The translations under genes and the position numbers were made by a program. A stretch of DNA of 64,000 bases from positions 620,001 through 684,000 of the forward strand of contig JACKDW010000005.1 of NCBI GenBank assembly GCA_020633295.1, written 5' to 3'. Of this stretch, positions 26,749-34,900 are shown in pieces (the stretch's first letter is position 1; every line of letters begins with the position of its first letter). The DNA comes from Myxococcales bacterium (GTDB taxonomy: Bacteria; Myxococcota_A; Polyangia; Nannocystales; Nannocystaceae). The notes under the pieces are model-generated. The model was not told the origin of the DNA, searched no databases, and worked only from the letters and a program-made list of their open reading frames with translations.

Positions 26749-27716
26749 GTCTCCCCGCGAGCACGCGCGCGCCCACGCGCGCCTTCAGGCGCATCTTCCA
26801 GCAGAACTACGCCTACGTCGGCGCCGTGCTGGCGCGCCTCGGCGTCGAGCGCGGGAGCGTCGACGACGCGCTCCAGGAGGTCTTCCTCACCGCCTACCGT
26901 CGCCGCGACAGCTTCGACGGCGAGCGGCCGCTCAAGCCCTGGCTCGCCGGGATCGCGCGCCGGGTCGCGTTCCGTCACCGCCGCGGCCGAATGCGCGCGC
27001 GCCGGAAGCTCGACGCGTTCACGCGCTGGCACGTCGACGCGCGCCTCGACCCCGCGCGCGACGAGGGCATGCACCGACAGCTGGTCGCGCGCCGCTTCCT
27101 CGACGGCTTCATCGCCACGCTCGATCCGCCGCGCCGCGACGTCTTCGTGCTCGCCGAGCTCGAGGGGCTCCGCGGCCGCGAGATCGCCGAGCGCCTCGGG
27201 ATCAAGGTCGACACGGCCTACACGCGGCTCCGCGCCGCGCGGCTCCAGCTGCGACGCGCGCTCGCGGAGCTCGAGCCGCCACCCGCTCCGCGCGCCCAGG
27301 TCCAGCGCGCCTGGGTCGTGCTGCTCCCACAGCTCGAGCTGCCCGGCGGCGCGACGCCGGCGACCGCGACCGCAGCGACCGGGACCACGGCGTCGCGCTG
27401 GGGGCTCGCCGCGCTCGGCCGCGTCGAGCTCGCGGCCGCCGCCGTGATCGGGGCGCTGGTGTTCCACGAGCCGATCCCCGCGCCGATCGACGCGGCCGCG
27501 GCGACCGCCCGCGCCGCGCCGCCCGATGACGACATGTCTATTCAGACATCTATCGAGTTCAGGGCGCTCGACGACGAGCCGCCCATCGCGCCGCCGCGCG
27601 CCGAGCCCGTCGCGCCGCCGCGCGCCGAGCCGCCGCGCCCGTCGAGCCGCGGCGCGCGCGTCGTCACGCGCCGGCGCGCCGCTCGAGACGCTCGAAACTC
27701 GAGACGCGGCTCCTGA
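26745..27716 (+). CDS. ECF-like RNA polymerase sigma factor with membrane-spanning extension
   Basis: Residues about 8-75 form sigma region 2 (FQQNYAYVGAVLARLG, SVDDALQEVFLTAYRR, KPWLAGIARRVAFRHRRR). Residues about 120-180 form region 4 with its helix-turn-helix (LEGLRGREIAERLGIKVDT). After an Ala/Thr linker there is a hydrophobic segment (about 228-248, RVELAAAAVIGALVF) and a Pro/Arg-rich end. A sigma factor tethered to the membrane is unusual and suggests release or signalling at the membrane. The GTG at 26745 overlaps the preceding stop. The frame ends at 27716, but sequence beyond it in other frames looks like the rest of the protein (next entry), so this C-terminus is probably not the original one. 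A palindrome ATGTCT-ATTC-AGACAT lies inside the gene. Confidence 0.82.
   Translation: MSLPASTRAPTRAFRRIFQQNYAYVGAVLARLGVERGSVDDALQEVFLTAYRRRDSFDGERPLKPWLAGIARRVAFRHRRGRMRARRKLDAFTRWHVDARLDPARDEGMHRQLVARRFLDGFIATLDPPRRDVFVLAELEGLRGREIAERLGIKVDTAYTRLRAARLQLRRALAELEPPPAPRAQVQRAWVVLLPQLELPGGATPATATAATGTTASRWGLAALGRVELAAAAVIGALVFHEPIPAPIDAAAATARAAPPDDDMSIQTSIEFRALDDEPPIAPPRAEPVAPPRAEPPRPSSRGARVVTRRRAARDARNSRRGS
27534..27549. promoter_or_regulatory. palindrome ATGTCT-N4-AGACAT
   Basis: This perfect 6-bp inverted repeat with a 4-nt spacer lies in a locally AT-rich patch inside the sigma-factor gene. The same pattern, ATGTCY-N4-RGACAT, occurs at 27936-27951 and 41488-41503. A protein binding site is possible; no regulator is known from the sequence. 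Confidence 0.35.
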
Positions 27717-27954
27717 CGCGGGCCCAGGCGCGGCGCGAGCGTGATCCTGCCGCCGGGCTCGACGCGCTGGCCGAGCACCGCGCGCGCTTCCCCGACGGCG
27801 CGCTCGCGGAGGCGCGCGAGCTGCTGGGCTCGAGCTTCGATGCTCGCTCGGCCAGGTCGACCTGGCCCGCGCCCGCGCCCAGCGGCTCGCGCGGGCCGGC
27901 GCGAGCGCGCCGCTGATCGCCCGCGCGCTCAATACATGTCCTGAGGGACATTAG
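27662..27954 (+). pseudogene. frameshifted C-terminal remnant of the sigma-factor protein
   Basis: Beyond the sigma-factor frame, coding-like sequence continues in shifted frames: GAPLETLETR (around 27676-27705), LLTRAQARRERDPAAGLDAL continuing to ALAEAREL (27710-27822), then GLELRCSLGQVDLARARAQR continuing to NTCPEGH with a stop at 27952-27954. Together they read as a periplasmic TPR-like helical domain, with the RRFPDGALAEER-type motif common behind myxobacterial sigma/anti-sigma-like proteins. Three frame changes within ~170 nt are needed. The gene is therefore either decayed at its 3' end or mis-sequenced here. Confidence 0.55.
27936..27951. promoter_or_regulatory. palindrome ATGTCC-N4-GGACAT between convergent genes
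   Basis: A perfect 6-bp inverted repeat with spacer TGAG lies at the end of the sigma-factor remnant, followed by an A-rich run (TAGTAAAAAAC). The kinase gene on the other strand ends at 27973. It could be a terminator hairpin or another copy of the operator-like motif. The neighbouring T-run on the minus strand precedes the hairpin, so a classical terminator is doubtful. Confidence 0.35.
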
Positions 27955-27972
27955 TAAAAAACAAGTTCGGGC

Positions 27973-30693
27973 TCACTCGCGCGACGCGAGCTCGCGCGCC
28001 AGCGCCTCGATCTCGCGCGTCTGCGGGTGATCGTCGCCGAGCTTCGCGCGCGAGGCCGCGAGCGCGGCGCGCTGCAGCTCGAGCGCCTCGCGGGCGCGCC
28101 CCTGCTTCGCGACCGCCGAGCCCAGGTTGCTGCGCACGTTGGCGGTGGTCGGGTGCTCGGGGCCGAGCGTCGCCTCGAGGGCCGTGAGCGCCGCCCGCTG
28201 CTCTCGCTCGGCGCGCGCGTAGTCCCCCCGCTTCTCGATGATGAGGCCGAGCGCGCTGCGCGTGATCGCGACCGAGGGGTGATCGTCACCGCGAAGCCGG
28301 CGCTGCAGCTCGAGCGCCCGCAGCTGCACCTCCTCGGCGCCCGCGAGCTCGCCCTGGAGCTCGAGCGCGTTGCCGAGGTTGTTGTACGCGGTCGCCAGCA
28401 GCCCGTCGGAGTCCGGGGAGGAGTCGCTCACCTCGATCGCCGCGCGCGCGCTCGCCTCGGCCTCCGCGTAGCGCTCGAGCGCGATGAGCACGCTCGCCAA
28501 CCCGAGGTGCGCCCGCATCATGTCCGGCCCGCGCCCGCCCGTGAGCGCCGCCCGCTGCTCCACGACCCAGCGCAGCTCTCGCTCGGCGAGCGCGAACTCG
28601 CCGCGGCGGTTGTGCAGCCCGGCGAGCTGCGCGCGGACGGAGACCACCTTCGGGTGCGTGGCGCCGTAGCCCGCCTCGTAGATCGCGACGCCGCGCGCGT
28701 AGTGGTCCGCGGCCTCGTCGTAGCGAGCTTGTCCCTTGAGACAGGCTGCGAGGTTGATGTGCGCCGCCGCGGTCCTGATCGAGTCGAGCCCGAACGCCTC
28801 CTGCAGCAGCTCGAGCGCGCGCTGATACAGCGGCTCCGCGTCGCGGTAGCGGCCGCGCTCGCGGAGGATCGCGCCGTGGGCGGAGGCGAGCTCAGCCCGC
28901 GCGACCGGCGTCCCAGACCGGGCGCCGAGCCCCTCCGCGACCGCGGCGTACTTCATCGCCTCCTCGGGCCGCGACAGCGACGAGCCGACCGTGACCATCC
29001 CGTGCACCGCCGCGTCCCCTGCGAGCGACCACTGACTCCAGCGCAGCGCCGACGCGAGCGCGCGATCGATCCAGCGCTCGGCCTCCGCGTGCTCGCGACG
29101 CTCGCGCTCGATCGCGGCCATCGCCAGCGCGACCTCGGTCTCGAGCGGGCCGTAGCGCGTTGTTATGTCGCCGGCCTCGACCTCCAGCACGCGCTCGCGC
29201 GCGAGCTCATAGCGCCCCGCGACGCGGGCCGCAGCCGCGCTCGCGAGCTGCGCCCGCGCGGCGTCCACGAGCGGCGCGAGCGCTTCACTGGGCTCGGGGA
29301 CCTCCGTCTTCAGCGCGTCGAGGTTGTCGCAGCGCGCGAGCTCGGGCAGCGCGTCGACCATCGGCTGCGCGCGCTCGGCGACGCCGTCGTCGGCGTCCGC
29401 GAGGATCGCGACGGTCGCCGCGAGCGCCTGGCTCGCGTGATGAAGACACGCGAGCCGAAGATCCATCGCGGCCTCGGACTGCTCCCGGCGCGCGCGCGTC
29501 GCCTGGCAGTTGTCGAGGTGGATCTCCTTCCAGCCCCGCGCGTACTCGTCGAGGCGCGCGCGCACTCGCTGGGCGTTCTCGTCGGCGTAGGGGAGCGCCG
29601 AGCGACGCAGCGACGCGGTGATCTGCTCGGCGCGCCCGTCGTTCCAGAGCTCGTCGAGCTGGGTCTGCCCGGTGCAGCGCGCCGCGTTCGTGGTCTGCCA
29701 CTTGACCAGCGCCCCCGTCGTGACCATCGCCGCCCCGAACGCGAGCGCCACGCCGACGCGCCGCCGCGTCTGCGCGGGGTCTCGCGAGAGCTCCGCGAGC
29801 AGCGGCTCCATCGCGGGGAACCGCTCGGCGGGGTCTCGCGAGAGCCCGCGACGGAGCGCGCGCGCGACGAAGCGCGGCGCGCCGGTCGAGCTCGGCAGCG
29901 CCTGCGGCTCGCGCTCGTTCACCGCGACCGCGAGCTCCAGCACCGTCTCGCCGGGGAACGGCCGAGCCCCCGCGAGCGCCTCGTACAGCGCCACGCAGAA
30001 CGCGAACTGATCGGCGCGGGCGTCGACGTCGCGACCGGCGAATTGCTCGGGGGCCATGTACGCCGGGGTCCCGCCCGTGGGCTCGGCGAGACCGCGGCCG
30101 CGCCCCCGCCCCCGCGGCCTGGCGCGCTCCTCGGGCGCGTCGAGCAGGCGCGCGATCCCGAAGTCGAGCACGCGCGGGCGCCCGCTGCTGTCGATCAGCA
30201 CGTTGTCGGGCTTGAAGTCCTGGTGGACGAGCCCCGTCGCGTGGGCCGCCGCGAGCCCGCGCCCGGCCTGGGCGAAGAGCTTGATGATCGCGCGCGCGTC
30301 GACGTCCGCGCGCGCGAGCCACTCGCCCAGCGTCCCGCCCTCGAGGCGCTCCATCGCCACGTACACCTGGTCGCGGTAGGTGCCGACGTCATAGACTTGC
30401 ACCACGTTCGGGTGAGAGACGCGCGCCATCGCCTGGGCCTCGGCGAGCAGCCGCTCGCGCGCCGCCGCGCCGCCGCCTCGCCGGCTCAGCACCTTGATCG
30501 CGATGCGACGATCGAGCTCGGGATCGTAGGCGTCATAGACGATCCCCATACCGCCCTCGCCGAGGACGCCGAGGATGTAGTGACGACCGATCCGCTCGGC
30601 CGACGACGAGCCCCGCGGCGCGTCGGGCTCGGGGGGCGCGCCCGAGGAGGAGGCGCGCTGCGTCTCGCTCGAGGAGGCATCGCCGCCGAACAC
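27973..30693 (-). CDS. Ser/Thr protein kinase with TPR array
   Basis: The 906-residue protein has an N-terminal kinase domain (about 38-300), a possible transmembrane helix (about 332-350, VGVALAFGAAMVTTGALV) and a long C-terminal helical region of TPRs (about 480-895) that would bind partner proteins. Key residues are the glycine loop GEGGMG (45-50), K67 in AIKVL, DFG at 177-179 and APE in YMAPEQF. The catalytic loop reads HQDFKPDN (157-164), so the Arg of HRD is replaced by Gln while the catalytic Asp remains; activity without activation-loop control is plausible. Translation appears to begin at a GTG (30691-30693) preceded by TATCGT at 6 nt. Kinase-TPR proteins are a large signalling family in myxobacteria; the substrate is unknown. 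Confidence 0.92.
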   Translation of the reverse strand: MFGGDASSSETQRASSSGAPPEPDAPRGSSSAERIGRHYILGVLGEGGMGIVYDAYDPELDRRIAIKVLSRRGGGAAARERLLAEAQAMARVSHPNVVQVYDVGTYRDQVYVAMERLEGGTLGEWLARADVDARAIIKLFAQAGRGLAAAHATGLVHQDFKPDNVLIDSSGRPRVLDFGIARLLDAPEERARPRGRGRGRGLAEPTGGTPAYMAPEQFAGRDVDARADQFAFCVALYEALAGARPFPGETVLELAVAVNEREPQALPSSTGAPRFVARALRRGLSRDPAERFPAMEPLLAELSRDPAQTRRRVGVALAFGAAMVTTGALVKWQTTNAARCTGQTQLDELWNDGRAEQITASLRRSALPYADENAQRVRARLDEYARGWKEIHLDNCQATRARREQSEAAMDLRLACLHHASQALAATVAILADADDGVAERAQPMVDALPELARCDNLDALKTEVPEPSEALAPLVDAARAQLASAAAARVAGRYELARERVLEVEAGDITTRYGPLETEVALAMAAIERERREHAEAERWIDRALASALRWSQWSLAGDAAVHGMVTVGSSLSRPEEAMKYAAVAEGLGARSGTPVARAELASAHGAILRERGRYRDAEPLYQRALELLQEAFGLDSIRTAAAHINLAACLKGQARYDEAADHYARGVAIYEAGYGATHPKVVSVRAQLAGLHNRRGEFALAERELRWVVEQRAALTGGRGPDMMRAHLGLASVLIALERYAEAEASARAAIEVSDSSPDSDGLLATAYNNLGNALELQGELAGAEEVQLRALELQRRLRGDDHPSVAITRSALGLIIEKRGDYARAEREQRAALTALEATLGPEHPTTANVRSNLGSAVAKQGRAREALELQRAALAASRAKLGDDHPQTREIEALARELASRE

Positions 30694-30853
30694 CGCGCGA
30701 CGATATCACGCGTCCGCCGGGGCGCGACGCCGCGCCGCTCGACGCGGAGCGGCGGCGCGAGCCGGCGTCGGCCGCCGCTCCAGCCCTATTCGACAGGCTC
30801 CTCGAGCCATTTCACAACCCGCTCCAAAGCGCAGGTCCAGACCGACGCGCCGG

Positions 30854-31765
30854 CTACAGCCGACCGCGTCCGACGTAGAGGTATGAGCCCGGCAGCCCCA
30901 GGCGCCGTGACGCCTGCACCGGCGGGCTGCCTGGCACCGGCACGCGATCGAGCAGCCGCGCCGCGCCCCGCAGCAGCCGACGCTCCCAGGCGGGCAGCGT
31001 GTCGCGTCGCAGCTCGAGGCGCGCGATGACCCAGTCCGGGAGCAGCTCGACCGCCGCGCGCACCATCGCGCCCTGCAGCCCCGCGAGCGGGCGCGGGACC
31101 GCCGGCGCGCGCGTGACGATCCCGAGGAACTCCAGCACGATCGGGTGGGGCTCGAGCGCGCCGCGCATGGCGTTGAACTGCTCGCGCTGCTCGGCCAGCG
31201 ACCGCGGCGCGCCGGTGGCCCCGAACAGCCGCGCCGCCGGCTGCGTCTCGCGATAGAAGCGATCGCGCTGCGCGTCGGTGAGCGGGTGGGCGTAGGCCGC
31301 GTACGCCTCCATGAAGCCGTAGCCGACCGTGGCCTGCACCCAGTTCAGCAGCGCCGGATCATTGGCGTGGTAGGGCACGCCGTCGGGCGTCTCGCCGCGC
31401 ACGCGCTCGTGCATGCGGACCACACGGGCGATGACGCGCTCGGCGACCTCGCGCGGCGCGTAGGTGCTGACGTGGGCGACGTGCCCCGTCCGCCGCATCC
31501 GCGTGATCGGGTCGTAGGGGAACATCGAGTGACCCCAGACGCCCGAGCGCACCCGCGGCTCGCCGAACTCGAGCAGCACCGCCGCGACGCCGCCGATGAA
31601 CAGCGACACCGGGTTCTTGAACACGTGCCACGCGATCGAGTCCGGCGCGTAGAGTGCCGGCGCGCCGGGGGGCTGGCTGTAGTCGAGCTCGGGCCAGCGT
31701 CGCGGCGCCCCGCCGCGCCCCGCGGCCTCGTTGTCCTCGCGGGTCATCGCCCCGGGCTGGTCCAT
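30854..31765 (-). CDS. DUF2236/MpaB-family oxygenase
   Basis: The 303-residue protein matches the DUF2236 (oxygenase MpaB/latex-clearing protein) family. Recognisable features are the N-terminal VRSGVWGHSMFPYDPITRMRR region, HERVRGETPDGVPYHANDP and LLNWVQATVGYGFMEAY, with conserved His and Arg residues of the family. Some members hold a b-type haem and oxidise unsaturated lipids or rubber; the substrate here is unknown. GGAGG lies about 9 nt before the ATG. An inverted repeat TACTTG-N11-CAAGTA (31817-31839) lies about 50 nt upstream, a likely operator. The gene is divergent from gltB. Confidence 0.85.
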   Translation of the reverse strand: MDQPGAMTREDNEAAGRGGAPRRWPELDYSQPPGAPALYAPDSIAWHVFKNPVSLFIGGVAAVLLEFGEPRVRSGVWGHSMFPYDPITRMRRTGHVAHVSTYAPREVAERVIARVVRMHERVRGETPDGVPYHANDPALLNWVQATVGYGFMEAYAAYAHPLTDAQRDRFYRETQPAARLFGATGAPRSLAEQREQFNAMRGALEPHPIVLEFLGIVTRAPAVPRPLAGLQGAMVRAAVELLPDWVIARLELRRDTLPAWERRLLRGAARLLDRVPVPGSPPVQASRRLGLPGSYLYVGRGRL

Positions 31766-31816
31766 CGCTGCGCTCCTCCGTTCACGCGATCAGTCGCGCT
31801 CCTTCGCTTCATGGCA

Positions 31817-31839
31817 TACTTGCTAGTTGCCAACAAGTA
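31817..31839. promoter_or_regulatory. inverted repeat TACTTG-N11-CAAGTA, candidate operator
   Basis: The repeat lies in an AT-rich patch between the divergent DUF2236 gene and gltB, 52-74 nt upstream of the DUF2236 start. Size and symmetry fit a TetR-type dimer site, and DUF2236 genes are often controlled by TetR regulators in other bacteria, but no tetR gene is in this window. The assignment is inference. Confidence 0.4.
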
Positions 31840-31905
31840 ATTTACGACCTGCCCATCGGCCGCCGCATCGCGATCTCTCGCCCCGGGCTGCTAGGCTTCC
31901 GAACC

Positions 31906-34900
31906 ATGTTCAAGCGCGCTCAGAACGATGTTGTTCCCGATGACGCCGAGATCGAGCTGGGCTCGTGCGGCGTCGGCTTCGTCGTCAGCCGGCAGGGCCG
32001 GGCCGAGCACAGCATCCTCGAGGCGGGCCTGGCCGCGCTCACGCGCGTCGAGCATCGCGGCGCGCTCGCGGGCGACGACCAAACCGGCGACGGCGCCGGC
32101 GTCATGACCGAGATCCCCTGGGCGCTGCTCGGGCAAGCGCCCGGGAGCGTGGCTGTCTCGACCTTGTTCTTGAGCCAGGACGAGCGCCGCCGCAGGCGCG
32201 CGCTCGAGGTCTTCGCCGAGAGCTTCGCCATGTACGACCTGACCTTGGAGACCTATCGCGACGTACCCGCGCGACCCGAGGTGCTCGGGCCGATCGCGCG
32301 CGACAAGCTGCCGGTCATCCGCCAGGCGGTGATCCGGCGGCCGCGCGCGTGCCGGACGCTCGCCAGCTTCGAGGGCCGCCTGTACACGGCCAAGCAGATG
32401 ACGCGCGCCCGCCTGCGGCGCGCCGACAGCTGGTTCGACCTCTACTTCACGAGCCTCTCGGCGCGCACGATCGTCTACAAGGCGCTGTGTCGGGCCCGCG
32501 ACCTCGAGCTGTTCTACCCGGACCTCGTAAACGAGAGCTACGCGACGCGCTTCTGCCTGTTCCACCGCCGGTTCTCGACCAACACGCGCACGAGCTGGGA
32601 CAAGGCGCAGCCGCTGCGCACGCTCGCGCACAACGGCGAGATCAACACCATCGCCGGCAACCGCTCGTGGGCCTACTCGCGCGAGCAGGCGCTCGGGCTC
32701 TCGCGCGACGGCCTGCTCACGCACCAGGACATCTCGGACAGCGGCAACCTCAACGAGATGGCCGAGGCGCTGCGCTTCCGCTCCTCGATCCCGCGCATCG
32801 AGGAGGTGCTGACGATCATGCTGCCGCCGGCTGACGAGCGCAACGCGTACTACGACTTCTGGGGCCGCGCCGTCGAGCCGTGGGACGGGCCGGCGCTGCT
32901 GGGCTACGCCGACGGCGAGGTCGTCGGCGCGCGCCTCGATCGCAACGGCTTCCGCCCCGCGCGCTGGATGATGACCGAGGAGCGCTTCTACCTGGCCTCC
33001 GAGGCGGGCATCTTCGACGCGCCGCCGGCCGAGGTCATCGCCAAGGGCACGCTGCGCGCCGGCGCCGGCGTGACCGTGCTGCTCGACAACGGCAAGGTCC
33101 ACTTCCGCGACCCGAGCCGCTCGCGCGAGAACGAGGGCGCGCGCTTCGACGCGCGCCTGGTCCCGCTGTGGCCCGCGAGCGACGAGCGCGTGCCCGCGAT
33201 CGCCTCGGTCGGCGCGCTGCACGGCGTCACGCAGGACGAGCTCGCGCGCGTGCTCGCGCCGATGATCGCGACCGGCAAGGAGCCGATCGCGTCGATGGGC
33301 GACACGGCCCGGCTCGCGGTGCTCTCGAGCGAGCGCCGCAGCCTCTACGACTTCTTCTACCAGGCGTTCGCGCAGGTCACGAACCCGCCGCTCGACTACC
33401 TGCGCGAGCGCACCGTGACCGACCTGCGCGTCGAGCTCGGCAAGCGCCCCAACGTGTTCGCGCCCAAGGAGCTGATCCCGCAGACGCCCGCGATCGCGCT
33501 CGCGTCGCCGGTGCTCTCGCTCGACCAGCTGGCCGCGCTGCGCCAGCTCAAGATCAAGCGCCCGTCGACGCTGCGGATCCTCGCGCGCGAGCTCGACTGC
33601 ACCTTCGCGCGCGCGGCTGGCCCCGACGACATGACCCGGCAGCTCGCGGCGATCGCCCGCGGCGCGCTCGCGGCGATCGAGGACGGCTGCAGCCTGCTGA
33701 TCCTCAGCGACCGCGCGGCCTCGATCGACCACCCGCCGATCCCGAGCCTGCTGGCGCTGCGCGCCGTCGTCAACGCGCTCAACCGCGCGGGCCTGCGGCT
33801 CGAGACGTCCATCGTCGTCGACGCGGCCGACATCCGCAGCACCCACCAGCTCGCGTGCGCGATCAGCTTCGGCGCGACCGCGGTCTGCCCCTGGTTCGTG
33901 TTCGCGCTCGCGCGCCAGCACGACCACCGCAGCTACGCGGACGACGACCACGCGACCCGCGAGCGGCGGCTCCGCGCCGCGCTCGAGGCCGGCCTGCTCA
34001 AGGTCATGAGCAAGATGGGCATCTCGGTCGCCCGCAGCTACCAGAGCTCCAAGCTGTTCTCGGCCGTCGGCCTCGGCCCCCGGCTGCTGCGCGAGTTCTT
34101 CCCCGGGCTCATCAGCCGCATCGGCGGCTACGAGCTCGAGGACGTCGCGCGCCTCGTGCTCGTCCACACCGAGGACCAAGAGCCCGGCCTGCACGGCCCC
34201 AGCGCGCACCTGCTGATGGAGCACCCGCGCGGCGCCCGGGGCGAGCTGCACTCGATGTTCGCCGCGCGCACAAAGCTCGTGCACTCGCTCGTCCGCGACG
34301 CGCCCACCCGCGCGCGCCAGGACGAGCTGTGGGGCGAGTACGAGGCCATGGGCCGCGCGGTCGCGCCGATCAACCTCCGCCACCTCCTGCGCCTCCGGCC
34401 CGCACGGGTCGCGCGCGCGCTCGCGGAGGTCGAGCCCGTCGAGGCGATCCTCTCGCGCTTCGGCTCGGGCGCGATGTCCTACGGGGCCATCAGCGCCGAG
34501 ACCCAGCGCGACCTGTTCCGCGCGATGCGGGCCGTCGGCGGGCGCTGCAACTCGGGCGAGGGCGGCGAGAACCCCTACTACTTCATCGACGGCACCACCG
34601 CGACGACCAAGCAGATCGCGTCGGGGCGCTTCGGCGTCACCGCCGAGTACCTCGTCACCGGGGACGAGCTCGAGATCAAGATCGCCCAGGGCGCCAAGCC
34701 CGGCGAGGGCGGGCAGCTCATGGGCGTCAAGGTCGACGAGGGCATCGCGCGGGCCCGCCACGCGCGGCCCGGCGTCGACCTTATCTCGCCGCCGCCGCTG
34801 CACGACCTCTACTCCATCGAGGACCTCAAGGAGCTCATCTACGAGCTCAAGCAGCTGCACCCGCGCGCCGCGGTCTGCGTCAAGCTGGTCGCGGGGCGCA

